In this document: positions 1 to 8,557 of the stretch, one piece after another
Numbering within the stretch: the stretch's first letter is position 1
Layout: each line of letters starts with the position of its first letter
Assembly (NCBI GenBank): GCA_050946115.1
Contig: JBMNUF010000002.1
Coordinates: 124,001 to 188,000 of the forward strand
Source: CAYFRC01 sp050946115
GTDB taxonomy: Bacteria > Bacillota > Clostridia > Christensenellales > Aristaeellaceae
Direction: 5' to 3'
Length of the DNA: 64,000 nt
The notes under the pieces: model-generated
Told to the model about the DNA's origin: nothing
Database searches by the model: none
Seen by the model: the letters and a program-made list of their open reading frames with translations, nothing else
Position numbers and translations under genes: made by a program

Positions 1-232
1 CGAGCTCCTCGGAGGGCTCCGCGATGTAGCCGCCGTCCAAATCCGCGCTGTGCGAGATGAGGTTGCGCAGCTCGCGCGCGAGGTTCAGCCGCTCGCGATA
101 CGGTTCGGATGCCTCCTCCGCCAGAAATTCCGCGACCACGCTGCTCCTTCTCTGCGACCTTCCCGCATAGCGCGTCTCCAGCGCGTCTTCCAACACGCGA
201 TAGCGCTTGAGAAACGTTTCCGCCCGACTCAT
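1..232 (-). CDS. Partial hypothetical protein, N-terminus (resembles CBS-domain-associated protein)
   Basis: Only the first 77 residues lie in the window; the gene runs off the left edge. The ATG overlaps the stop of the upstream ABC ATPase as ATGA, so it is probably translationally coupled and last in the export operon. The fragment is helical and charged and contains an ARELRNLISHS stretch. This resembles the N-terminal helical region that precedes CBS domains in many Bacillota proteins (pattern: E-L-R-N-x-I-x-H), but no CBS domain is visible, so the assignment is weak. It is intracellular: no signal peptide or membrane segment. Confidence 0.55.
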   Translation of the reverse strand, partial: MSRAETFLKRYRVLEDALETRYAGRSQRRSSVVAEFLAEEASEPYRERLNLARELRNLISHSADLDGGYIAEPSEEL

Positions 233-1122
233 ATGTCCCCCTTTCGGACGACGATCGCGTCGCCCTCCCATTCGAGGCGCACCTTGTTGCCCTGAATGCC
301 CGCCCTTTCGAGCATTTCGCGCGGAATCTGCAGCCGTCCCACGCGGTCGAGCACGGCGTACTCGTCGTGCGCCTCGTCCGCGTCGGAAAGCGAACCGAGC
401 CCCTCGATGCGCTCCAGATAGCTCTGCTTCATGATGCGCTCGGACGCGGTCTTGCCGTCGCGGATGGAAACCACGCGGTTGACCTTGCGCGCGATCGCCC
501 TGTCGTGCGTGACGATGACGACGGTGATGCCCAATTCCCTGTTGAGGCTTCGGAACACGTCCAAAATGTGCTCCGACGTCTTTGCGTCCACGGCGCCGGT
601 CGGCTCGTCCGCGAGCAGGATTTTCGGGCTGTTGGCGAGCGCTATGGCGATCGCGACGCGCTGCTGCTCGCCGCCCGAAAGCTGGCCCAGCCTGCTGTTT
701 TTCCTGTGCGACATGCCGACCATGTCGAGAAGTTCCAGCGCGCGCTGCTTTCTGCGGGCGGCGCCCTTTTCAAAGAGCATGGGCGTCTGCACGTTCTGCC
801 ACGCGTTGAGCCACGGCAAAAGGTTGCGCGCATTGTTCTGCCACACAAAGCCCACCGTCGTCTTCTTGTATTCCACGAGCTCTTTTTCGCTCAGCTTGAA
901 GAGGTCTTTCCCGTCCACGATGAGCTTTCCGGCGGACGGCTTATCCAGCCCCCCGATCATGTTGAGAAAGGTGGACTTGCCGGAGCCGGAATTGCCGATG
1001 ATCGCCATCAGTTCGCCCTTTTCGATGACAATCTCCAGCCCCTGCAGCGCGAGCACCTCGATGTCCTTGGTCTTATAGATTTTGACGAGGTTGTCGCATT
1101 CGATGATCGGCTCATTCGGCAT
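229..1122 (-). CDS. MacB/LolD-type ABC transporter ATPase with C-terminal AbrB/SpoVT-like domain
   Basis: ATP-hydrolysing subunit of a MacAB/YknY-type exporter, 297 aa. Walker A GNSGSGKS is near residues 43-50, Q-loop at 95, signature LSGGEQQ at 148-154, Walker B ILLADEP at 168-174 and switch His at about 206. The usual ATPase would end near residue 230. Here a linker leads to residues 254-295, which match the swapped-hairpin AbrB pattern (D-R-x-G-R-L-x-I-P, then G-x-x-V-x-L, then G-D-x-I-V-V-R-K). A GTG start 12 nt upstream is possible, but the ATG has an AGGACGG site at the right distance. It overlaps the stop of the first ATPase by 11 nt. The fused hairpin may bind DNA or only mediate dimerisation; that is inference. 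Confidence 0.88.
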   Translation of the reverse strand: MPNEPIIECDNLVKIYKTKDIEVLALQGLEIVIEKGELMAIIGNSGSGKSTFLNMIGGLDKPSAGKLIVDGKDLFKLSEKELVEYKKTTVGFVWQNNARNLLPWLNAWQNVQTPMLFEKGAARRKQRALELLDMVGMSHRKNSRLGQLSGGEQQRVAIAIALANSPKILLADEPTGAVDAKTSEHILDVFRSLNRELGITVVIVTHDRAIARKVNRVVSIRDGKTASERIMKQSYLERIEGLGSLSDADEAHDEYAVLDRVGRLQIPREMLERAGIQGNKVRLEWEGDAIVVRKGDI

Positions 1123-1783
1123 GTACAATCTCACCGTCCTCCAACTCGTATACCCTGTCGCCCAATTCCATCAGCCCCGTGTCGTGCGTGGTCATCACAA
1201 TGGTGATGTGTTCGTTTTCCGCGAGCGAGCGAAAGGTCTTTAGAACCTGAAGCCCCGTCGTGGTATCCAGTTCCGCCGTCGGCTCGTCCGCAAACAGCAC
1301 TTTCGGCGAATGCGCGATGGCGCGCGCGATGGCGACGCGCTGCTGCTCGCCGCCCGACATCTCCTGCGGCATGTGCTGCATCCGCTGCCCGAGCCCCACG
1401 ATGCGCAGGCATTCCTCCGCGCGCTTTTTGCGGTTGCCACCGTATCTTGCGAGGCGCAGCGCGTAATCGACGTTTTCAAACGCGCTCATCATCGGGATCA
1501 GCGCGACCGACTGGAACACGAAGCCGATCTGCGTGCGGCGAAGGCGCGCCCTGTTTCTCTCGTCCATGCGCGCGATTTCGCGCCCGGCGAGGTATACGCT
1601 GCCCTCGGTGGGCCTGTCGAGCGCGCCCAAGATGTTCATGAGCGTCGTCTTTCCGGAGCCGCTCCTGCCTTTTAATATCGTAAGCTTGCCCTCGGGGGCT
1701 TCCATATCGATTCCCTTGAGCGCCCAAAACGTTTCGCCCAGCGCGATGGGAAAACAGCGCTTTACGCCTTCGGCTTTCAGCAT
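1112..1783 (-). CDS. ABC transporter ATP-binding protein (LolD/MacB/YknY type)
   Basis: 223 aa, a normal length for this family. Walker A GRSGSGKT is at residues 39-46, Q-loop at 91, signature MSGGEQQRV at 142-150 and Walker B KVLFADEP just after. It energises the FtsX-like permease encoded immediately upstream. The ATG is 5 nt after the permease stop, with GGGGAGGA in front; the longer reading frame upstream only runs into the permease gene. Two different ATPases for one permease suggest a heterodimeric nucleotide-binding pair, although one may serve another permease. Cytoplasmic face of the membrane. Confidence 0.92.
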   Translation of the reverse strand: MLKAEGVKRCFPIALGETFWALKGIDMEAPEGKLTILKGRSGSGKTTLMNILGALDRPTEGSVYLAGREIARMDERNRARLRRTQIGFVFQSVALIPMMSAFENVDYALRLARYGGNRKKRAEECLRIVGLGQRMQHMPQEMSGGEQQRVAIARAIAHSPKVLFADEPTAELDTTTGLQVLKTFRSLAENEHITIVMTTHDTGLMELGDRVYELEDGEIVHAE

Positions 1784-1788
1784 GATCG

Positions 1789-4611
1789 TCAGTCCTCCCC
1801 AAGCTTCAGCGCTTGCGTGATCTTGATTCGGGAAATGAGAACGCTGAGTATCGCCATGCACACGAACAGCACGATGCCCACGACCGCAAACAGCTTCGCG
1901 GTATCCGCCGCATCCGCGACGATCGCCAGCGGGAGCGATTTTTCATACGAAGCGTAGGCGATTTGTATCAGCGGAATAAACAGCTTTGATGCGAGGATCC
2001 CGATCCCCGCGCCCGCAGCCACGGAGAGCCCCGAGATGTACACCTGCTCGTTGATAAGCATGGAAATGATCTCGCGCACCGACATGCCCATCGCACGGAA
2101 AATGCCGAACTGGAGCGCGCGCGATTGTATGGAGAGGATCCAGTAGATCAAAAAGCCCGCCGTGCAAAGCAATAGCACCACGATGAAGCTCACCGTGAGG
2201 ATGCCGCTCGTCCCCTGAAAGATCGGGTCGTTTTTGAGGCTTACGATCTGCTCGTTCACGTCCTCAAACGAGTTCAGGGCTATTTTTCCCGCTTCGATAC
2301 ATTCGTATATGGGGCGCGTGTCCCCGTCCTTCGCCTTGATCCACACCTCATACGGCGTAACGCCCCATGCGGATTGCAGTTGGCTCAGGTGCGCGACGAT
2401 CAAAAAACGCTCCTTTGCGGAATACAGCCCGTCCGTACCCTTGACGTTTTCGATGCGGCTGTAGGTCGGCCAGTATTCGATGAAGCCGTAGATGATGCCG
2501 CGCACCGATGCGCCTTCCTTATTGCGGTAGAAAAAGGCGTCGCCGAGCTCCGCGCCGTACTTGTCCCTGAAATTGGACGAAACCAATACCGCCCGCGCGT
2601 TCTGCGAGATGGCGTTGAGGAAGTTGTACCAGTGTATGGGGAGAAGCCCCTTCTTCATCCATGCGATCTCGCCGAATTCCTTCGTATGGATGCCCATGAC
2701 CGTCACGTCCTTGAGCGTGCCGCGCTCCACGGATATGCTCGCGCCCGTGGATACGAGCACCTTTGTGACCGATTCCGCGCCCTCCATGAGCCGGTATTTG
2801 CCGAAATCCGGCTCCTCATACACGATGTCTTCGCCCTCCTCTACGACATCTGCATTGTTCTTCCAGCGCTCCTTCAGCACGATGTCCGCGCCCAAGTTGT
2901 AGCGGATGAGCTCCTCCTCGTTGGTATTGATCGTGCGCGCCGTCTGCGCGTTGAAAATCCCCAGCGCGATCGTCAGCATCAGAAACACCATGATGAAGCT
3001 CTGGCTGCGCTTGGTGCGGATGATCTGCAAATATGAGGCGTACAGCCCCGGACTCCACAGCTTTTTGCCGATCAGGAAGATGAGCCACACGATGGCGGGA
3101 AGGATTCGCAGCATGAACAGCGCCGCGCCCACGATAAACAGCGACGAGGAGAGGAACAGCAGCGGGTCGAGCGACGCGCCGTCCGCGACGCGCTCGGCGA
3201 GCTGCGCCTTTTGCATGTTGTAGTTGTACAGTCCGTAGAGCGATACGCCAAGCAGCACGACGTCCAAAAACAGCTTTTGCCAGAGCGGGGTTTCGCTCCG
3301 CTTTGTATTTTTCCTCTGCTTATGCTGAACGATGCCCACATCGGAATATCGGAACACGGGTAGCACCATCACGCACACGGAAAAGAGCGCGGCGATGCCG
3401 GAATACAGGAACACCTGCCCGTCGTACTCCACCGCAAGCGACTGCCTCCTGACAAATTCCAGGAACGAATTGGCGCTGCCCAACACCTGGCACAAAAACG
3501 CACCCAGCGGAAGCGCCGCGGCGAACGAGACCGCCGTGAGGATGAGGCTCTGATACAGGTATATGCGGATGATTTGCCCCTTGCCCGCGCCGCGGCTCTT
3601 GAGGATTGCGATCTCGTTGCGCTCCATGTCTAACATCTGCTTGGACACCATGAAGATGAACGCCGCAAGCAGCACGTACACGGGCACCTGCAGCACGGAC
3701 AGCGTCGTCTTCACCTTGTTCGCCTTAATGACATAGGCTTCGAGCGTGCCCGAAAACGAATCGCCGTAGGTGAAGGCGTAGCTCGTTTCGAGCATCCCCC
3801 TGCATTCGGCGACCGCCGCGAGCATGTTTTCCGCCTCGTCCCCGCGCATGGCAGTGTAGTCCAAAATGCTGTACCACACGGCTTCGAGCGAGGTGATCGG
3901 GTCTTCCATGTTCACAAACAGCTCTCGAAACACTTCCTCGGGAAAGAACAGCTCGTTGCTGTAGGAGGAAGGCGTCCGAATCCAATAGGGGTCCTCCATA
4001 TCGGCATTGGTGAAGATGCCCGCGATGCGCACGCGGATGCCGTCCTCCAAAAAGCCGGATCTCTTGGAAAGCGTCAGCACTTCGCCAAGCAGCAGGTTCT
4101 TCCTGACGAACGCGCTTTGCGATACGATTACGTCGTACACGCCCTCTGCATCCGGCTCGGGTTCGAAAAGCCTGCCCGCCGCAATCGCGATGTGGTCCTC
4201 CAAACCCGTCAAAAACGATGCGCTGACGGAAAAGTGCTCGCCCAAATCGCTGCGCCGCAAGTCGGGCGTGGCGGTCATGCTCGGAACGGAAAAGTTCGTG
4301 ACGGTATACAGTTCGGGAAGCCCCAGCCGGTCCGGTATCTCCCGAATGAGCGCGTCCGCCGTTTGGAACGTTTCGAGGTTCGTCACCCGCACGTTCGACT
4401 TCGTGACGGAGCCGCGAATCGTGACGGTCGCGGGATAGCGGTTGTTCTCCTCGAGATACGTCGCCAGGTTCTTGGTGAGCGTTCGCTGCAGAACCGCCTT
4501 GGTGTACATGGGGTTGCACGCCGCGATGCTGATCAGTAGGATGTTCCCGATCAGAAGGCACAACACCATCCACTTCTTGTTGCGCATTTTGCGAAAAACG
4601 AATTTCAGCAA
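1789..4611 (-). CDS. Large FtsX-like ABC transporter permease
   Basis: 940 aa. A first membrane helix is at about residues 14-33, followed by a large extracytoplasmic domain. A first FtsX-type helix bundle starts with a V-L-L-A-A-F-I-F-M-V segment and the motif E-I-A-I-L-K-S-R-G-A. A second extracytoplasmic domain follows, then a C-terminal FtsX bundle with the motif Q-F-G-I-F-R-A-M-G-M-S. This two-bundle layout fits permeases that work as single polypeptides (YtrF/BceB-like size). The start is TTG with GGGAAGG 7 nt upstream; no ATG or GTG is better placed. It lies 18 nt after the last adaptor gene and 5 nt before the ATPases. Substrate unknown. Confidence 0.88.
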   Translation of the reverse strand: MLKFVFRKMRNKKWMVLCLLIGNILLISIAACNPMYTKAVLQRTLTKNLATYLEENNRYPATVTIRGSVTKSNVRVTNLETFQTADALIREIPDRLGLPELYTVTNFSVPSMTATPDLRRSDLGEHFSVSASFLTGLEDHIAIAAGRLFEPEPDAEGVYDVIVSQSAFVRKNLLLGEVLTLSKRSGFLEDGIRVRIAGIFTNADMEDPYWIRTPSSYSNELFFPEEVFRELFVNMEDPITSLEAVWYSILDYTAMRGDEAENMLAAVAECRGMLETSYAFTYGDSFSGTLEAYVIKANKVKTTLSVLQVPVYVLLAAFIFMVSKQMLDMERNEIAILKSRGAGKGQIIRIYLYQSLILTAVSFAAALPLGAFLCQVLGSANSFLEFVRRQSLAVEYDGQVFLYSGIAALFSVCVMVLPVFRYSDVGIVQHKQRKNTKRSETPLWQKLFLDVVLLGVSLYGLYNYNMQKAQLAERVADGASLDPLLFLSSSLFIVGAALFMLRILPAIVWLIFLIGKKLWSPGLYASYLQIIRTKRSQSFIMVFLMLTIALGIFNAQTARTINTNEEELIRYNLGADIVLKERWKNNADVVEEGEDIVYEEPDFGKYRLMEGAESVTKVLVSTGASISVERGTLKDVTVMGIHTKEFGEIAWMKKGLLPIHWYNFLNAISQNARAVLVSSNFRDKYGAELGDAFFYRNKEGASVRGIIYGFIEYWPTYSRIENVKGTDGLYSAKERFLIVAHLSQLQSAWGVTPYEVWIKAKDGDTRPIYECIEAGKIALNSFEDVNEQIVSLKNDPIFQGTSGILTVSFIVVLLLCTAGFLIYWILSIQSRALQFGIFRAMGMSVREIISMLINEQVYISGLSVAAGAGIGILASKLFIPLIQIAYASYEKSLPLAIVADAADTAKLFAVVGIVLFVCMAILSVLISRIKITQALKLGED

Positions 4612-4629
4612 GCGGAAACCTTCCCTTCG

Positions 4630-5709
4630 TCAATTCAGAATTACGATGTCCCCCGCTTCGAGCCCCTGTAGCACGAGTGCCGCTTCCGTGCTGTACAGCG
4701 CCTGGTTCACCGCGCGCCGTTTGACGGTCTCCCCGTCCAAAATCGAGGCGTAGTACCTGCCCCCGTCCATCTTAATGGCGCGCCGCGCGACGACGGGGAC
4801 GTTTTTGAGCCGAATTTGCGTGTAGGCGATCGTGAGATTGCGCAAGTCCTCGGGGTCTACCGCCTCATCCAATACGATCGCCGCGTAGCCGCGCGCCAGA
4901 TCGTCCGGAAGCACGTTGTCCGCCGCCACGACGCGCCCCGTATACGTGACGCGGTTTGACTTGACGCCGGACTCCACCAGGACCTCCATGTTGTAACGCA
5001 GCGCCCCCTCGTCCCTGACCACAACCACGAAGGAATTCGGATCGGAGATCGTGCCGAGGGACACGCCCGCGTGGACGCTGTCGCCCTCCCTGACGAGCGT
5101 ATCGAGCCTTTCGACGCGGCCCGCAAAGGGCGCGGAGACGACGGTATCGGCATAGAGTTCTTCCGTCTCCCGAATGCGTTCGGCAAGGGAATCGATGGCG
5201 TATCGGCGCTCTGCCATGTCCCGCGCGACGCCGATTTGCGCCTTTTCGTATTCGAGCCGCGCGATCTGCTTTTCCACGGGGTCCGCCGCCTCGGCGATCC
5301 CCTTTTGCATCGCGTCGAGCGCTTCTTCCCGTTCGGAAAGCTCCTCTTCGTATTCCTTTTGCATGTGGCTCAGGGCGATTTTCTCCGCCGTCAAAGCCGC
5401 GCGGGAGCCCTTTACCACAACCTGTGCGACCGCGTCGCCCTTTTGGACGACGTTTTTGCGGTCGATCAGGTATTGTTGGAAGTTCGCCTCGGCGCTCGTG
5501 TAGCGCAAATTGTATTCCCGCGTGTAGTACACCGCTGCCGAAAAAGAACCCATCTTGACGAACTCGCCGATTTCCACTTCGCTCGTGCTGTACTTGAAGG
5601 ACTGCGCGGTCATGTGCTCCGTATCGATCAGTTCGCTGCCCGACAAAAGCACAAATGCCGCTACCGCCAGAAGGCACAGGAGGTACGCCCTACTCCTTGA
5701 TATAGACAT
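4630..5709 (-). CDS. HlyD/MacA-like efflux adaptor protein, third of three
   Basis: 359 aa with one N-terminal membrane anchor (about residues 9-24) and no lipobox. A biotinyl-lipoyl-like first half carries V-V-Q-K-G-D-A-V, a long alpha-hairpin rich in Glu, Lys and Ala follows, and the second half-motif S-A-P-F-A-G-R-V completes it; a beta-barrel follows. This is the adaptor (membrane fusion) layout. The ATG was chosen because GGAGGAGGGGG sits right before it; the longer frame upstream is only the shadow of the preceding gene, which it overlaps by 20 nt. It probably bridges the FtsX permease to the cell wall or substrate, like YknX. Confidence 0.85.
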   Translation of the reverse strand: MSISRSRAYLLCLLAVAAFVLLSGSELIDTEHMTAQSFKYSTSEVEIGEFVKMGSFSAAVYYTREYNLRYTSAEANFQQYLIDRKNVVQKGDAVAQVVVKGSRAALTAEKIALSHMQKEYEEELSEREEALDAMQKGIAEAADPVEKQIARLEYEKAQIGVARDMAERRYAIDSLAERIRETEELYADTVVSAPFAGRVERLDTLVREGDSVHAGVSLGTISDPNSFVVVVRDEGALRYNMEVLVESGVKSNRVTYTGRVVAADNVLPDDLARGYAAIVLDEAVDPEDLRNLTIAYTQIRLKNVPVVARRAIKMDGGRYYASILDGETVKRRAVNQALYSTEAALVLQGLEAGDIVILN

Positions 5710-6769
5710 AATCCCCCTCCTCCAATCCCTCCAGAATCTGTATGCGCATGGTGTCCGTAAATCCGCATACGACGTTTTGGCGCGCGCGGCTGCCGTCTTC
5801 GAGCTTGTAGACGTATTTGCTCTGCGCATCGCCGTAGATCGCGTTGACGGGCACGTACAGCGCGTCTTCCATATAGCGCGTGACAAAGCAGATCGCGGCA
5901 TAGTCGCCGATTTCGACCGCATCGTCTATCGTTTGGAAGGTGAATTCGCTCGTGAGCTCCACGCCCATCAGCGATTTTTTGACGTTTTCCTTCATATCGG
6001 CGGGGATCATGGAGACCTCGTACCTGCCGTCGCCGATCATCGCGTAGATGCTGCGCGCACCCTTGTACGCGACCTCGGAGACATATTCGGAGACGATTTT
6101 GGGCTTCGTCTTATCCGCAACGCAGAGCATCGTGGCATACGCCTGCACGCCGTCGTCCGGCTGGACGTCCGCAAGGTAGACGATCTGCCCGTCAAACGGC
6201 GACAGAATCTCGTTTTTGCCGAGCTTTGCCTGCGCCGCTTCGAGCGTCGCTTCGAGCGCCCGCTCGTCGATCGCCTGCAATTCCTTTTTCTGGCGCAGCG
6301 CGGTGCGCATGTCCTCGATATCGAGCTTCGCCTGCCGAATCGCTGCATCGTCCGCAAGGGAAAGCATCCGCGTTTCGGCGATGCGGATGTCGATCTCCGC
6401 CATCTCGTTTTCGTAGAAATTGATTTGTCTGATATGGGAAAGCTGCTTTTCGAGGGAGAGTGCGTCCTTGCGCAGGTTTTTCTCGTCGAGCGTCATCAAA
6501 AGGTCGCCCTTTTTGACTTCCTGCCCGAGCAGGACATGAATCTCGTCGATTTTGCCGTCCACCTCGAAATACAGTTCCTCGCTCTCGCAGGCGACTTCGC
6601 CCGAATACAGCGTCAAAAAAGACATCGTGCCCCGCCTGACGGGCTCGAAATCGAGTTGCACGCCGACCGGCTCCAAGAGTTCGGGTACCGCCTCTTCCTC
6701 CCCCGCAGCCGCGCAGGGAAGGATCATGCACAGCAGCGACAGCGCCGCCGCGAGAAAACGCCTTAGCAT
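5690..6769 (-). CDS. HlyD/MacA-like efflux adaptor protein, second of three
   Basis: 359 aa. A typical Sec signal peptide ends near residue 22 (C-A-A-A-G-E). Lipoyl-type motif G-Q-E-V-K-K-G-D-L-L lies near residue 82, then a helical hairpin with the D-E-R-A-L-E-A-T-L-E type pattern, then S-P-F-D-G-Q-I-V. The C-terminus ends in G-L-E-E-G-D-Y-V, the membrane-proximal domain motif seen in all three adaptors here. It sits 19 nt after the first adaptor and overlaps the third by 20 nt. Divergent in sequence from its two neighbours but clearly the same architecture, so an old tandem duplication. Exported and membrane associated. Confidence 0.85.
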   Translation of the reverse strand: MLRRFLAAALSLLCMILPCAAAGEEEAVPELLEPVGVQLDFEPVRRGTMSFLTLYSGEVACESEELYFEVDGKIDEIHVLLGQEVKKGDLLMTLDEKNLRKDALSLEKQLSHIRQINFYENEMAEIDIRIAETRMLSLADDAAIRQAKLDIEDMRTALRQKKELQAIDERALEATLEAAQAKLGKNEILSPFDGQIVYLADVQPDDGVQAYATMLCVADKTKPKIVSEYVSEVAYKGARSIYAMIGDGRYEVSMIPADMKENVKKSLMGVELTSEFTFQTIDDAVEIGDYAAICFVTRYMEDALYVPVNAIYGDAQSKYVYKLEDGSRARQNVVCGFTDTMRIQILEGLEEGDYVYIKE

Positions 6770-6788
6770 AGTCCGCTTGCCACCCGCC

Positions 6789-7883
6789 TTATCCGAGAAT
6801 CACGGCATCCCCTTCGCTCAGCCCCGAGAGGATTTCCGTGTATTTTTCGTTCGACATGCCCGTTTCCACATAGACGATGCTCTTGAGCCCGTATTCGTCC
6901 GTTCGGTAGACCGCCTTCTTCCCCTCCACGGTATAGACCGCGCGGGAAGATACATACAGGGTGTCCGCGCGATAATCGAGCAGGAGCCTGAGCGTTCCCC
7001 TGTCGCCGCCCTCCAGTTCGACTGCGGGTTCGAGCAGGCGGAAATAGACCGCCTTCTTTTCCCCCTCCGCCACTTCCTCTTCTTTAAGCCCCAGTTCCTC
7101 GGCGGATGCGACCACGGCATCATACTCGGTCTTCTTCGCGGTAATCGTCACGAAATCGCCGGGGTTGAGGAAGGCGTAGTTGCGCGTCTCCGCAGAGAAC
7201 ACGCTGAGCGTCGTATCGGCGAGGCGCAAAAAGCGCTCGTTTTCGATGGATAAATCGCCCGTCTTGATGCTGCGGACGTAGGTCACCGTGCCGTCAAACT
7301 CCGCCACGATCTGCCGCTTCGCGACCTCCGCCATGCATTCGGAGAGCTTGAGCTTTTCGATTTCGAGGTCTTCTTCCAGTTGCCTGACTTCATTTTGCAG
7401 CTTTTCTCGGTATTGCGCCGGGGTATCCGCCCTTTGGCGCGCCTCCTCGTCCATCTCCATGAGAGAACGCTCGTAGCGCGAAGTGCGCGCATCGACGGTC
7501 TCCTGCGCGTGGCGGATGCGCACCTCGAGCCGTTGTATCGCGATCTCGTTCTGCTCGATGCGCGCGGGATAATCGCCCATTTCGAGCGTGGCGAGCACGG
7601 AACCCGCCTTCACCTCGTCGCCCTTTTGCACATACACCTCGTCGTACAATACGCCCCCGACGCCGAAGGAATACGCCTCCGTGCGCACGGGGACATAGTT
7701 GCACGCAATGCTCTCCGTCTTGGAAAGCTCCCCGCGCTGCACGTAGGCAAACGCATAGCTGACAGGCTCCGGCTGTTTGATGACGGGCGAAGTTTCATAG
7801 ACCTCTTCTTCGGGGATGAGGCTGCACGCGGACAGGAAAAGCAGCACCATGAGCACCGGAAGACAGGAGATGCCCTTTTTCAA
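6789..7883 (-). CDS. HlyD/MacA-like efflux adaptor lipoprotein, first of three
   Basis: 364 aa. The N-terminus has a lipobox L-S-A-C at residues 17-20, so it is a lipoprotein anchored on the outer face of the membrane. Adaptor features: V-Q-K-G-D-E-V-K-A-G (first lipoyl half), a coiled-coil hairpin with many Arg and Glu, V-A-E-F-D-G-T-V (second half) and a terminal G-L-S-E-G-D-A-V. The start codon is TTG with GGAG about 10 nt upstream; the Lys-Lys-rich n-region directly follows. It begins 25 nt after the ECF S-component gene and is followed by its two paralogues. Confidence 0.85.
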   Translation of the reverse strand: MKKGISCLPVLMVLLFLSACSLIPEEEVYETSPVIKQPEPVSYAFAYVQRGELSKTESIACNYVPVRTEAYSFGVGGVLYDEVYVQKGDEVKAGSVLATLEMGDYPARIEQNEIAIQRLEVRIRHAQETVDARTSRYERSLMEMDEEARQRADTPAQYREKLQNEVRQLEEDLEIEKLKLSECMAEVAKRQIVAEFDGTVTYVRSIKTGDLSIENERFLRLADTTLSVFSAETRNYAFLNPGDFVTITAKKTEYDAVVASAEELGLKEEEVAEGEKKAVYFRLLEPAVELEGGDRGTLRLLLDYRADTLYVSSRAVYTVEGKKAVYRTDEYGLKSIVYVETGMSNEKYTEILSGLSEGDAVILG

Positions 7884-7908
7884 TGGTTTTCAGCTCCGTA
7901 CTGTTGGA

Positions 7909-8487
7909 TTATTTGCCGCGAAATTTCGCGAGCAGGCCCGCCTTTTCCAGCGCGCTTCGGAGCGGCTTTGCGAGCAGCACCGAAAACACAACCGCGATGA
8001 CGGCGTTTACGAGGGACGTGATCATCTTCGTGCCGTTTGCGACGACGGCAGGCCAAAATGCGCTGCCCGCGAGCATAAATAAGATCACGCTCTTCCCGAT
8101 GTTGAGCAGCCAATACAGCCCCGCGCCCGTAACCGCCGCGACGATGTCCCTTGCTGTGGAGGGCTTTCCGCTGTGTGAGATGATGCCGCAGCTCGCGCCC
8201 ATGATGAAGAAGAATACCAGCGTAAACGGCGCACTCGATACGTACTTGGGGTCGAGCAGGTCAAACAGCATGGAGCCGATGCCCGCGGCGAGCCCGCCGT
8301 GCAGCCCGCCGAGCAAAAAGCCCGCCAGCAGGCACAGCACGTTTCCGACCTTCAGCATCGTCGGCCCGGCGGGTGTCGCAATCTCGATCTTAAAAAAGTA
8401 TGTCGCCACAAAAATCATCGCTGCCATCAGCCCCGTGTAAATCACGCGGTATAAAAGGTTTCTCTTTTCCCCTTGTGTTTGTTTCAT
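7909..8487 (-). CDS. ECF transporter S component
   Basis: 192 aa, about five to six membrane helices. Family-type features: an N-terminal helix preceded by a short basic segment, then V-G-N-V-L-C-L-L-A-G-F-L and a Gly-rich G-L-H-G-G-L-A-A-G-I-G-S turn followed by F-D-L-L-D-P. These fit the ECF-type S family (HmpT/PanT/ThiW-like vitamin or precursor binders). It would associate with the shared EcfAA'T energising module encoded elsewhere. The ATG has GAGGTGAG 6 nt upstream, and the longer upstream frame is the comF shadow. It is the first gene of the export operon by position. The ligand cannot be told from sequence alone. Confidence 0.8.
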   Translation of the reverse strand: MKQTQGEKRNLLYRVIYTGLMAAMIFVATYFFKIEIATPAGPTMLKVGNVLCLLAGFLLGGLHGGLAAGIGSMLFDLLDPKYVSSAPFTLVFFFIMGASCGIISHSGKPSTARDIVAAVTGAGLYWLLNIGKSVILFMLAGSAFWPAVVANGTKMITSLVNAVIAVVFSVLLAKPLRSALEKAGLLAKFRGK

Positions 8488-8505
8488 GTTTCTCACCTCA
8501 TGACT

Positions 8506-8534
8506 TATATAACATACTGCGCTCGCAGATGCAA
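8506..8534 (-). promoter_or_regulatory. Sigma-A promoter for the ECF/adaptor/ABC operon
   Basis: On the minus strand TTGCAT (8534-8529) and TATATA (8511-8506) are separated by exactly 17 nt, about 20 nt before the S-component ATG. The spacer ends against a perfect dyad, CTGCG-CT-CGCAG at 8517-8528, which could be an operator. Confidence 0.6.
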
Positions 8535-8557
8535 CCGCGTTTGTGTAAAGCGAACCA

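Noticed and set aside
8488..8557. Vitamin riboswitch before the ECF S-component gene
   Set aside because: The space between promoter and ATG is only about 20 nt, too short for a riboswitch aptamer.
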